Positions 55,501 to 62,441 are shown, numbered from the stretch's first letter. The stretch is DNA of 64,000 bases from Tanytarsus gracilentus (GCA_038502055.1 JAXRKN010000045.1:3742501-3806500); one strand, 5' to 3'. A program made the numbers and translations. The notes: generated by a model from the sequence alone, not told the origin.

Positions 55501-58410
55501 TCCACCTGTACCACCAAACTTTCCCAAATGTGGAAGTTACACGCCGCCAATCTATTAAGAGCTTTATAATGTTCTCTCCGAGACTGTGTACAGTGATAAT
55601 AAATTATTCTTTCTACTCATATTTATAAATTTATGACCTCTCACGGAGATCTTGTGTAAAAAATTCTCTTAAGTATAGTTATGCAATTTTTTAAATGAGC
55701 TTTTATGAAAGGGACAGCGGAACTTAAGGATTTAAAAAAATATTACTAGAGGGTCAATAAATCCAAGCCGTCCAAAAAGTTATTTTTGTGAGAGCGTCAC
55801 GCAAAATTTTTTAGCGTCATCTTAATCTAAAAGTTCCACTGTCGTTTCCATCGCTGAGCGGTACTGAAAAAATTTATATCATAATTTATAATCTTAAGCG
55901 TAATAAAACACGAAAATATTTTTGTACATAAAATTTTCCAGCAACTTTTTCTCTTTGAAGTGTGAAATAAGAATTTTTTAATGCTATCTTTTTCTGCTAT
56001 CTTCTTTCTCTCTACTGTGTATAATTAACTAAAGACACACATACAATAATGTAATTACTTTATATAAACACGAATGGGTACTTGGTAAGTTCTTATCTGT
56101 CTCTGTTGCAATTAGCAACGATTACATGTCCATGAAGGCATGAAAAGTCATCTAACTCTCATTTCATTGTTGTATCAAATTTAGGTGCTTAATCCACTCG
56201 ATGCAGTTTGCAATAAGAAACGAAACGATGCCATTTGCGTGAGCAATTTAAGGAACGCAAAGAAAGTTGACGAAGAAATTCTCCAAGAGCGTCCGGACAT
56301 TAAAATTTTCCTTCCATTCCGCTTTTACTTTTACAAAGTTGAAGAGCTCTTCAGGCCACAAACTTACAATCGTTTCCTCGTGCCACCAGGCGGTGACCAT
56401 CTTATTTCGCTCGTCGATGAAATTTCCTTCGTATCGCCACCAGCTCCAATTTTATCGCAATATGACGACATCGATCCACAACAATTTTGCAATGGTGATA
56501 ACCGTCCACCAGGTGAGATACTTTGAAAATTGTTTTATATGCTAAATTTGATAATTGTGATTAGTTTGTGGATTTTGGCACTTTTTTGGCTTTTGAAGTA
56601 TGCAACAAAATTTGAATAAATTAATTTATAAATGTGACATCATTTCGGCACAAATCCCTCGGAGTGCATAAAACTCCTCAAATTATTTAATAACTTTGCC
56701 CTATCTTAGATTGTGGACCAAATTGCATGTGCACACATAAAGTCGATATTCCATTGAATGCCATTGTCGAGATCGTGATTGTTGATGAGGTACAGCAAGA
56801 TAATTTGAGTCATCCGTTTCATCTTCATGGCTATGGATTCAATGTAATCGGCATGGGTCGATCACCCGACACGACCATTAAGAAAATTAGTTTAAAGCAT
56901 GCACTCGAATTGGATAGAAAAGGATTGCTCAGTCGTCAATTTAAAGGTCCACCAATCAAAGACACAATTGCCGTGCCGAACAATGGCTACGTTGTTCTCA
57001 GATTCAAAGCTGACAATCCTGGGTAAAAAATATTTTTTACACCTGTCATCAGCAAAACCTTGATGATGATTTTTGTTCTTGTTAAATTACAGAGCTTGGT
57101 TGTTCCATTGTCACTTCCTCTTCCACGTTGCCATAGGAATGAATCTCGTCATTCAAGTTGGAACTCAATACGATTTGCCGCCAGTGCCTCCAAACTTCCC
57201 AACATGCGGTCACCATCTGCCGCCAATAAAAATTCATTAGCTTCACATCTTTAGTCAAATTGTAGATAGTTAATTAACTTGTTATCCTATCACTGTCTCG
57301 TTATCGCGTTTGCAGTGAATTTTTTGAGTGTTTAATTTAGCAATTAAAATTAGCCATAACTCTTTTTTTATAATGAACATTATGATTGATGATCAAGTGT
57401 GCTAATTATGAAGTTGGAGATTAAAACCAAAAATAAAATTAAAACTTCTCAAATTTTGCGGTGAAATTTTATAAGATTATGGCTCTATTTATCTGAATTA
57501 AAATTTATGAAAAAGTTCCTTAAAAATTTAAATTTCTTGATACTAAATATTTTTAGTGTAAATAAAAAAGTTAATTTAATTTGGAAAAACTTTGAACAAA
57601 AAATTATTAAAGAATGAATTTATTTTTCTGTGTTCAGCCTAAATTTTATTGTAGTGAAAAAGTTATAAATAAAAATTAAAATTATCTTAAATACCAAATT
57701 TTATAGTGACGTAATTTATAAATCAGCCTTTAAATTTTTATAAATGAACTAACTTTAAATTTAAAACACGATTTTTAATTATTAATAATTAAATTACAAT
57801 ATTTTACACAACACGAATATTACAAAAGCCACATTCAAATCCAATCCAAACTAATCACATCCATCCCAGCAAACAATTAACATCCTTTAATTTCAGATTG
57901 CGGTGCCAACTGCATGTGTACACACAAAGTCGATATTCCATTGAATGCCATTGTTGAAATTGTTCTCGTCGATGAGGTCCAGCAAGAAAACTTGAGTCAT
58001 CCATTCCATCTTCATGGTTATAGTTTTAATATAATCGGCATGGGTCGATCACCCGACACCACAATCAAGAAAATTAGTTTAAAGCATGCACTCGAATTGG
58101 ATAGAAGAGGACTATTGAACAGGCAGTTTAAAGGTCCACCACTCAAAGACACAATTGCCGTGCCGAACAATGGCTACGTCGTTTTTAGATTCAGAGCTAA
58201 TAATCCAGGGTAAAAATTTAACGAACTTTAAATTTTTAAATATTTAATTAAATATTTTTCAGTGCTTGGTTGTTTCATTGCCACTTTGAATTTCATCTGG
58301 TGATTGGAATGGCTTTACTTCTTCATGTTGGAACGCAAGCCGATCTACCGCCAGTGCCACCGAACTTTCCAACATGCGGTCACCATCTGCCGCCAATAAA
58401 TCTTCATTAA
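22484..58410 (+). CDS. Lac2: Laccase 2 (multicopper oxidase 2), whole gene with four alternative 3' ends
   Basis: A secreted copper phenoloxidase that oxidises catechols such as N-acetyldopamine and N-beta-alanyldopamine to quinones for cuticle tanning and hardening. Constant exons are 22484-22571, 45892-46294, 46613-46897, 47935-48410 and 50114-50298 (479 codons). They are followed by cassette A (51461-51665, 51737-52181, 52242-52367, 52424-52457), B (54620-55260, 55417-55558), C (56185-56512, 56710-57022, 57093-57240) or D (56185-56512, 57897-58209, 58263-58410). All junctions are GT-AG and phase-compatible, giving 748, 739, 741 and 741 residues. Copper-ligand motifs are HWHG (exon 3), WHSH (exon 4), HPFHLHG and HCHF-x-FH-x4-GM (in every cassette). 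An N-terminal signal peptide, a Ser/Pro-rich spacer and the Cys-rich segment typical of insect laccases precede them. Two alternative 3' cassettes are known in other insects; a third and a half fourth are unusual. Confidence 0.95.
22572..45891 (+). other. Lac2: Laccase 2 intron 1, 23.3 kb
   Basis: A very long phase-1 intron from GTGAGT (22572) to the acceptor CGCTTAG before 45892. I found no nested gene: the open frames are 60-116 codons, AT-driven and without recognisable domains on either strand. Its length would allow stage- and tissue-specific enhancers. The only strong internal splice-like signal I found is the candidate recursive splice site at 32475/32476. Confidence 0.8.
32450..32482 (+). 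promoter_or_regulatory. Lac2: Candidate recursive (ratchet) splice site in intron 1
   Basis: A pyrimidine-rich tract ending TTTTTCACAG is followed directly by GTAAGG, so acceptor and donor abut with no exon between them (junction 32475/32476). This is the juxtaposed 3'ss/5'ss arrangement described for recursive splicing of long Drosophila introns. It lies 42% of the way through the 23.3 kb intron. Use would regenerate a donor directly after exon 1 without altering the mRNA. Confidence 0.55.
45892..46294 (+). CDS. Lac2: Laccase 2 exon 2
   Basis: The acceptor TTAG precedes 45892 and the donor GTAAGT begins at 46295. The exon encodes the variable Ser/Pro/Ala-rich N-terminal spacer (roughly residues 31-100) and then the conserved entry to the laccase fold, including PKSPFRHLD, DECARACREGEPPRICYYHF and LEYYTVLGA. 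The paired Cys residues belong to the insect-specific Cys-rich region. It ends in phase 2 and splits an Ala codon with exon 3. Confidence 0.93.
46295..46612 (+). other. Lac2: Laccase 2 intron 2
   Basis: A 318-base phase-2 intron, GTAAGT to TTTTACAG. Nothing else recognised. Confidence 0.9.
46613..46897 (+). CDS. Lac2: Laccase 2 exon 3, first copper-ligand motif
   Basis: Encodes the rest of the Cys-rich region (CQVCTPNATNTVWSHCQCV) and the first cupredoxin domain with RMIPGPSIQVCENDRV. It also carries the trinuclear-cluster motif HWHG in NTIHWHGIWQRG, and ends at QGNTFR. The donor GTAAGA begins at 46898; the exon ends in phase 2 inside the Arg codon. Confidence 0.95.
46898..47934 (+). other. 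Lac2: Laccase 2 intron 3
   Basis: A 1,037-base phase-2 intron ending TTCTCCAG. AT-rich, with no gene seen inside on either strand. Confidence 0.9.
47935..48410 (+). CDS. Lac2: Laccase 2 exon 4, second copper-ligand motif
   Basis: Continues the first cupredoxin domain with YQWTANAGTHFWHSHTGLQK, which carries the HSH type-3 copper ligands, and runs through the second domain (SILINGKG, GKRYRFRMIN, SITIEGHGLTVIASDGEPV). The donor is GTGAGT at 48411 in phase 1, so the Gly codon is split with exon 5. Confidence 0.95.
48411..50113 (+). other. Lac2: Laccase 2 intron 4
   Basis: A 1,703-base phase-1 intron ending ATCTACAG. Open frames around 48500-48806 have no recognisable content and lie wholly in the intron. 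Confidence 0.9.
50114..50298 (+). CDS. Lac2: Laccase 2 exon 5, last constant exon
   Basis: Encodes GERYDFVITADQPVGAFWI and the following GLGECGIKRTQQLGILRYA, ending in DVGVPQGI. It ends in phase 0 at a GTGAGT donor (50299). From here the transcript chooses between cassette A (acceptor before 51461), B (before 54620) and C/D (before 56185), all phase 0. Confidence 0.93.
50299..51460 (+). other. Lac2: Intron 5 up to cassette A
   Basis: A 1,162-base phase-0 intron for isoform A. For isoforms B and C/D the same donor would skip to 54620 or 56185. No coding content was seen. Sequences controlling cassette choice may lie here, but none could be identified by eye. Confidence 0.8.
51461..51665 (+). 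CDS. Lac2: Laccase 2 cassette A, exon 6A
   Basis: Starts VLNPLDAQCDQPRQDAICV and runs to YNRFL. This is the start of the third cupredoxin domain, with the FLPFRFYLY segment. The donor GTAATT begins at 51666 in phase 1. The intron at this position (between FL and VAPTGD) is absent from cassettes B and C. Confidence 0.93.
51737..52181 (+). CDS. Lac2: Laccase 2 cassette A, exon 7A
   Basis: Encodes VAPTGDHVISLIDEISYL, the Cys pair region CGANCMC and the type-1/trinuclear copper motif SHPFHLHGYAFNVIG. It then runs through IKDT-like MKDTIAVPNNGYVVFRFRAN to NPG. It ends in phase 2 at a GTGAGT donor (52182), the intron position shared by all four cassettes. Confidence 0.95.
52242..52367 (+). CDS. 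Lac2: Laccase 2 cassette A, exon 8A
   Basis: Encodes AWLFHCHFLFHVTIGMNL, with the Cys ligand of type-1 copper, the flanking trinuclear His residues and the axial-position Met, followed by GTQADLPPVPPNFPTCGDHL. A GTAAGC donor at 52368 overlaps an in-frame TAA (52369-52371). Splicing to 52424 adds ten residues, whereas an unspliced transcript would stop right after CGDHL. Confidence 0.9.
52424..52457 (+). CDS. Lac2: Laccase 2 cassette A, exon 9A, C-terminal tail
   Basis: After the acceptor TTTTTTTACAG this exon gives the tail ADIQPPEAIF and a TAA at 52455-52457. The phase (2) fits exon 8A. The other cassettes end without this extra exon. Real use of the exon versus retention of the 56-base intron needs transcript data. 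Confidence 0.7.
53220..53343. repeat. Short inverted repeat, MITE-like
   Basis: ATAGGCTGACCA at the left edge pairs with the reverse complement of TGGACAGCCTAT at the right edge (11 of 12 positions), 124 bases end to end, with a very AT-rich core. It could be a miniature transposon remnant or simply a hairpin in the isoform A 3'UTR. Confidence 0.4.
54266..54353 (+). other. Possible orphan upstream exon before cassette B
   Basis: An ATG opens 28 codons (MKQFNKSTLMLIAHSLGTAQ, then ISAISHAYG) and runs into a consensus donor (GTAAGT at 54354). Splicing to the cassette B acceptor (54620) would shift frame and stop after about nine codons, so it is not a simple alternative N-terminus. It may be a chance frame beside a cryptic donor, or a short 5' leader exon of an unrecognised transcript. 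Confidence 0.2.
54620..55260 (+). CDS. Lac2: Laccase 2 cassette B, fused exon 6B/7B
   Basis: The acceptor TAAAACAG precedes ATA ATG AAT (IMNPLDAMCENPRNDAICV). The frame runs uninterrupted through FLPFRFFVY, YNRYLVAFDGDH, CGENCKC and SHPFHLHGYAFHVIGMGRS to NPG, with the donor GTAAAA at 55261 (phase 2). It equals exons 6 and 7 of the other cassettes with neither internal intron. All copper-ligand His residues of this part are present. The stretch TGPSAPLLSQYNDNNPNVF differs most from A and C. Confidence 0.93.
55417..55558 (+). CDS. Lac2: Laccase 2 cassette B, exon 8B
   Basis: The acceptor ATCTAG precedes the exon, which encodes FWFFHCHFLFHIPIGMNVVF, then QVGTQSDFPPVPPNFPKCG and the C-terminus SYTPPIY with TAA at 55556-55558. 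The type-1 copper Cys, His and Met positions are kept. Phe-Trp-Phe-Phe before HCH differs from Ala-Trp-Leu-Phe in A, C and D. Confidence 0.93.
55559..56184 (+). other. Lac2: Isoform B 3'UTR and spacer to cassette C
   Basis: No coding content. An imperfect 19-base inverted repeat (55707-55725 against 55831-55849; 15 of 19 positions, with an inner block of 12 out of 13) spans 143 bases. It could be a hairpin or a small transposon remnant. Confidence 0.5.
55598..55603 (+). terminator. Lac2: Poly(A) signal of isoform B
   Basis: AATAAA lies 40 bases after the isoform B stop, showing that cassette B can end its own transcript. Cassette choice is therefore likely coupled to alternative polyadenylation. 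Confidence 0.65.
56185..56512 (+). CDS. Lac2: Laccase 2 exon 6C, shared by isoforms C and D
   Basis: The acceptor AATTTAG precedes VLNPLDAVCNKKRNDAICV. The exon continues through FLPFRFYFYKVEELF, YNRFLVPPGGDH and FCNGDNRPP, and ends in phase 1 at a GTGAGA donor (56513). It lacks the FL/V intron of cassette A and instead has an intron after NRPP, absent from A and B. Both 7C (56710) and 7D (57897) start with AT plus TGC/TGT, completing the same Asp codon, so both can follow. Confidence 0.93.
56710..57022 (+). CDS. Lac2: Laccase 2 exon 7C
   Basis: Encodes DCGPNCMCTHKVDIPLNAIV, SHPFHLHGYGFNVIGMGRSP and IKDTIAVPNNGYVVLRFKAD to NPG. It ends in phase 2 with donor GTAAAA at 57023. About 90% identical in protein to 7D, with all copper ligands present. 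Confidence 0.93.
57093..57240 (+). CDS. Lac2: Laccase 2 exon 8C
   Basis: Encodes AWLFHCHFLFHVAIGMNL, then VIQVGTQYDLPPVPPNFP and the C-terminus CGHHLPPIKIH with TAG at 57238-57240. Its first 36 bases are identical to exon 8A. An AATAAA at 57432-57437 is the nearest downstream poly(A) signal. Confidence 0.93.
57241..57896 (+). other. Lac2: Isoform C 3'UTR and spacer to exon 7D
   Basis: AT-rich and without coding content. No copy of exon 6 was found here, so 7D has no exon 6 of its own. For isoform D this whole stretch, plus 7C and 8C, is intron (56513-57896). Confidence 0.75.
57897..58209 (+). CDS. Lac2: Laccase 2 exon 7D
   Basis: The acceptor TTTCAG precedes DCGANCMCTHKVDIPLNAIV, SHPFHLHGYSFNIIGMGRSP and LKDTIAVPNNGYVVFRFRAN to NPG, with donor GTAAAA at 58210 (phase 2). 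The length (313 bases) equals 7C exactly. The frame, ligands and splice sites are intact, so this is not a pseudoexon by sequence. It must be joined to 6C to make a full laccase. Confidence 0.88.
58263..58410 (+). CDS. Lac2: Laccase 2 exon 8D
   Basis: Encodes AWLFHCHFEFHLVIGMALLL, HVGTQADLPPVPPNFPTCG and the C-terminus HHLPPINLH with TAA at 58408-58410. The residue after HCHF is Glu, against Leu in A, B and C, next to the type-1 copper site; this could alter redox or substrate behaviour. Its DNA is a mosaic: the middle resembles 8A and the end 8C. An AATAAA near 58955 is a possible poly(A) signal. Confidence 0.88.
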
Positions 58411-59064
58411 TCCTAAGTCTCTCTTTTAAATAGTCATTTTGTAGATATTTTAATTAAATTCGTTATTAATTTCTCAAATCATAATTAAGGAGAAATTATC
58501 TTTAATTAATAAGCCATGAATTTATTGGCACAAAATTTTTTTTTGCTAAAATGAAAATTTTGAAAAAATACTCGAAAAGATGCAAAAAATTGAAGACTTA
58601 AAATTTGTTCATTAATTATTAAAAAAGCTCAAATTATGTGATTTTACTTTATTTATATTAAAGTCGTTTAAATTATTAAAAATTTATTGCCTTCCACTCC
58701 TTCAAGTCACATCCAACATTTTCCCTTTAATTACTTTTACTCTCGCTTAAAAAATTCCTCACCATCAAATCAAAAAATAACAGTTTGACTTTAAACAAGA
58801 AGAAAAGAAACATTTTTTATAAAATCATGTTTAGTGTACATAAGCACAATTAGCTTCCATGAAAGAAATTGAATCAGATATAATGGAGAATTAATAACGA
58901 TGAATTTAACTTTTTTTCGTGTTAACATGAAATTTATCATAAAAATATGATGAATAATAAAACATTATTGCGCAACTTTCAGACACGCGCGCAATCTTGA
59001 AAATTTTAAATTTAAATCGTGGTTGGCGTTTGCAGAATTAATTACATTTTTTTTCAGCAATATC
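58411..59064 (+). other. Spacer between laccase 2 and DRC8
   Basis: AT-rich, and likely to contain the 3'UTR of isoform D and the promoter of the DRC8 gene. A stretch ending TTTTTTTTCAG just before 59058 resembles a splice acceptor, so DRC8 may have an upstream noncoding exon that I cannot place. Confidence 0.5.
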
Positions 59065-59613
59065 ATGGATGATTCTTTCTTCGACATTCCAGTTGATTTG
59101 AAAAATGATTTGGATCGAAAAATTGCGAGTGCTTTTACTGTTTATGACTACAACCGGAATTTTATGATTGAGGCATTGGATGTTGGTCAAATTTTGCGAT
59201 CTCTCGGTTGCGTTCCGAGTGAGGTTGAGATTAGAGAAATTATCAAGGCGACGGAATTTGAAAGTTATGAGGGAAGAATTCACCTATCGAGATTTTTACC
59301 ACACGTCAAGGAGCTGCTTTATGGCAAGAAAATGATGCCAGGAAGTGAATATGAAATTCTAACTGCATTCAAGGTTTTGGATCCCAAAGGTCGCGGATAT
59401 TTGTATAAAACCGAATTGTTAGCATTTTTGAAAGATTTTGGTGAATCAGTTTGTGACGATGAACTAATTGAAATGCTCACTGCCGCAGTTGATCCGATAA
59501 CAAATCGAATGGACTACGAAACCTACACGGTGCAGCTGACACACGAGCCATCAGACGAGGAAAATATTTACAAAATTGCTGAACGTTTTAAAAATGAAAA
59601 AAGTAAGAAATAA
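59065..59613 (+). CDS. DRC8: Dynein regulatory complex protein 8 (EFCAB2-like)
   Basis: A 182-residue calmodulin-like protein. The ATG at 59065 (MDDSFFDIP) is the first AUG of the frame. The N-lobe (about residues 15-80) carries a degenerate EF-hand (YDYNRNFMIEALDVGQILRS) followed by LGCVPSEVEI; the C-lobe (about 95-165) has FKVLDPKGRGYLYKTELLAF and LTAAVDPITNRMDYETY. Both the order and the wording match the DRC8/EFCAB2 family, a subunit of the nexin-dynein regulatory complex that controls ciliary and flagellar beating; in insects this means sperm tails and sensory cilia. Calcium-loop positions are partly lost, so calcium binding is doubtful. AATAAA (59609-59614) overlaps the TAA stop. It converges on INO80B with 43 bases between stops. 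Confidence 0.82.
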   Translation: MDDSFFDIPVDLKNDLDRKIASAFTVYDYNRNFMIEALDVGQILRSLGCVPSEVEIREIIKATEFESYEGRIHLSRFLPHVKELLYGKKMMPGSEYEILTAFKVLDPKGRGYLYKTELLAFLKDFGESVCDDELIEMLTAAVDPITNRMDYETYTVQLTHEPSDEENIYKIAERFKNEKSKK

Positions 59614-59656
59614 AATGCATTTGAATCAATTAATTATAGACATTTAAAAGAGAATT

Positions 59657-60667
59657 TTAAAAAATCATTTGCTTTACAGATTCAACATTTTTCTTGAAAC
59701 ATTCTAGCGAGCATAAAGGCACATTTGTCTTGCTGCATGAATATTTCCTTAAATTTTTGCATCCAGAAATTCCACAAAATTTTGGTTGCGGAGGTTCTTG
59801 AGCCTTTTGTGGTTTAAGTGGAAATTCAAAGTTCGGTGGGAGATTTATAAAAGCTCCGTTTGAGTTGTTTCTGTATGAAATTACTGGCACAATCTGCTTA
59901 ACTTGTCTAGTTCTAGTCTGTTTCACCATTTTCGAATCTTGTTTTTTGAGAAGTCTTTCCATGGTCTTTTTCTTATCCTTTTCTCGTTTCTCATCGGCAA
60001 GTTGCTTTCTTTTTTGAGCTTTCTCCTTTGACTTTTCAATGTCCTCCGCTGTAAGCGGTTGCTTGTCTCTGTCCTTTTTGCTTTTAAAGTTTGGCAGTGC
60101 CAACAATAGTTCACCACTGCTGCTGACATTTGCTTGGACACCATCAACAATTGTGGTCGTTGAAAGTGACATTCGGGCTGATTTTTGTGTTGGACTTACG
60201 GTTCCAGAATCTGTGACGTTTTTCTCATACATCGCTCGCTGACGCGCTGTCATAAGCTTTGGATCTTTAGGTTTAATCTTTTTGAGTTCATCGTCGACAT
60301 CCTCGAGATCCTTTCCAGCTTCAATAGCTTCCAGCCTTAAAATTAGAAATTTTAGAAAGCTATAAATGATAATGAATGATTTTTTACCATCTTTCTTCCT
60401 CAGATGCATCATCCTCGTCGGGTTGAAGTGACTTTTTCTTTTTCGATGCCTTAGTTGGAGTTTTAATTAAGGAAGTGCTGGCCGATTCAAGTGAATCCTC
60501 ATCGGCTTCAATTTGTTCTTCAATTTCAACTGGTTTTGACTTTTTCTTAATTTTCTTTGACTTTTTCGGCGATGTGTCATATTCTACAAAATTATAGATT
60601 TTATTTAATGTCATTTTGATTCAATTCAAGACTCACCTTCATTTGTTTCTCCCTTTTTCTTCGGCAT
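59657..60667 (-). CDS. INO80B: INO80 complex subunit B (Ies2/PAPA-1), HIT zinc finger
   Basis: Nuclear chromatin-remodelling subunit, 301 residues from three exons: 60667-60637, 60583-60388 and 60335-59657 (phases 1 and 2; introns of 53 and 52 bases). It begins MPKKKGETNE, then a Lys-rich, acidic N-terminus. The PAPA-1 domain follows, with EERWLEAIEAGKDLEDVDDE, LKKIKPKDPKLMTARQRAMY, a basic helix (DIEKSKEKAQKRKQLADEKR) and MERLLKKQDSKM. The C-terminal HIT-type zinc finger is CGISGCKNLRKYSCSKTNVP with LCSLEC. In yeast and mammals this subunit activates the INO80 ATPase and nucleosome sliding. Fusion across the two short introns restores the family's signature EERW-LEA exactly at the exon 2/3 joint, which supports the model. 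It shares a divergent promoter with Rad9. Confidence 0.9.
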
Positions 60668-60830
60668 TTTTTTAAATTTATAATTTTTCAATTAAATTAT
60701 TTGTTTGTAAACAAATCGAGGGGTTGACAAAAGCGACAAAAATTTTCCCCAATTTTTTGACCTCACCCTCAGTTTTGAATCCTCGAAAGAATTTCGCGCG
60801 AAAAAGTTTTTAATTAAATTCATTGGCAAA
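60668..60830. promoter_or_regulatory. Bidirectional promoter of INO80B and Rad9
   Basis: Only 163 bases separate the two start codons, so both transcripts must start within it. It contains the near-palindrome listed at 60699-60718. No TATA box at a convincing position was seen, in line with housekeeping-type promoters. Pairing a chromatin remodeller with a checkpoint clamp suggests joint expression in dividing cells, which is an inference. Confidence 0.75.
60699..60718 (-). promoter_or_regulatory. Near-palindromic promoter motif upstream of INO80B
   Basis: ATTTGTTT and AAACAAAT flank a GT spacer, followed by CG. It lies 33 bases upstream of the INO80B ATG. It differs at one base of 19 from the motif at 63757-63775 upstream of the zinc-finger gene. 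The half-site TGTTTAC resembles a forkhead site. Confidence 0.5.
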
Positions 60831-62441
60831 ATGAATTTGACGATCGGAAGTAAATCGATGAAAGTGTTCGCAAAGACACTCCGCTACATGGCAAAGTATT
60901 CAAATGATCTTTACATTCAAGCTCATGAAGATTATTTAGTTTGCAAAGTTGTAAACAGCTCACAAACTGTTCTCTGTCAATCGAAATTTGAGAATGTATT
61001 TTTTGTAAAGTATAAACCGAGTGACACGCCTGAAGATAATTTTGCGAAAGTTCCTTTTCGACCGCTGTTGAATTGCGTCAAAAATTGCAAGACTGTGAGT
61101 AAATTCTTTAATTTTCTGTGCTGTATGTTGACTGGATCTTATAAATGATCTTCAATTAAATCTTATAGATTTCCGGATGTTACATTTCCATCGACACTGA
61201 ACGGGATCGCTTAATTGTGTCAATAAAGAAGGAAAGTGGAATCGAAGCTACTCATAAAATTTACCTTATGGAGCAAGAAGAGCTCGAAGATTTGCCTCCA
61301 GACCAGAACTTGAGCGAGTAAGTTAGAAATGATAATTAAAATAATTAGTATTACACTCAATTCTAGAGTCACGTGTCATCCAACAATCTTCAAACGCCTA
61401 CAAGGATCATCGAGTGAAATTCGCGAGCTTCATCTTCAATTTAAAGAGAAAACGGTTTTAGTTGAAAATTTCATTGAAAACTCGGACGAAGAGTGTCGAA
61501 CAGTGAGACTTCATTACCTCCTCGATTACACTGAATTTCTCTGCTATGATGTGAAGCGTGAAGTTTCCTTGGTGTTTGCGTGGACTGATTTTAATAACAT
61601 CGTCGACATGGCACAACAAATTGAGTGCGATCTACGCATAAGATTTTCAAATACAGGCAAACCACTGATTGTGATTCTCGATACTGGAACTACCTACTCA
61701 ATTCAATTGATTGTGATGACTCTCTCACATGAAAACTCTAAAAATCAGCGAAAAAACTCAAAAGTTGTAACTTACAAGGATGTGATGAGTGACTATGTGC
61801 AAGACAAAGGATTGGAAATTGGTGCGTCTCAATTGGAAAGAATTTTGAGTCCTTCAATTCAAACCAGCGGATCATGTGTGCAAGGACCTCAAAATAACAC
61901 AACACCAATCATCTCCGAGCAAGAAATGGACATCATTGCCGCATCGCTCGCTCATAGTAAAACTTTAAAATTTCCAAACGTTAACGAGTCTTTCGTCAAT
62001 CTCTCACAACGAGAGAGACAAGAGGTGGAAGATGCCTTGAGAGATTTTGAGAATTGTGAAAGCATGGATGTAGATCCGCCGGTTATCGATCCACCAATCA
62101 GACCACAAAGTGTCAGTGCAATAAATTTAGACACCTATCGACTCCAAGCGAGCAAAGAAAATTTGGCAGAAATGGCGGAAATTCGAGATGAAGTCCACAC
62201 TGACTTTCAAGTAAGCGACATTGAATCTCATCACATCATTCCGAGCAATCCAAAGATGAGCTCAAACATTGAGACAGAATCAAATAATATGGAAATTCAT
62301 GAGAGTTTGAGCAGTGAAGAGAGAAGCGAGCTGAAAAAAATTCAGAGCATTTTTAAGTATCGACCAAATTCAAGGCTGAAAAATGTGGAAGTTATTTACC
62401 CGGGATCCGACTCGGAAGAATCTTATCATGATGAAAATTAA
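60831..62441 (+). CDS. Rad9: Cell-cycle checkpoint protein Rad9
   Basis: A 495-residue subunit of the Rad9-Rad1-Hus1 (9-1-1) DNA damage clamp, from three exons: 60831-61094, 61169-61317 and 61367-62441 (phases 0 and 2). The N-terminal PCNA-like fold (about residues 1-270) opens MNLTIGSKSMKVFAKTLRYM, followed by LYIQAHEDYL, VVNSSQTVLC and FRPLLNCVKNCKTISGCYIS. Further on come VTCHPTIFKRL, FCYDVKREVSLVFAWTDF, CDLRIRFSNTGKPLIVILDT. The remaining 200 or so residues form the expected disordered, Ser/acidic tail, which in other animals is phosphorylated to recruit TopBP1. The tail ends YPGSDSEESYHDEN, a plausible casein kinase 2 type site. AATAAA (62440-62445) overlaps the stop. Confidence 0.92.

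Noticed and set aside
59923..60242. Frames overlapping INO80B exon 3 on both strands
   Set aside because: They overlap the INO80B frame, whose PAPA-1 and HIT zinc-finger sequences are clear.
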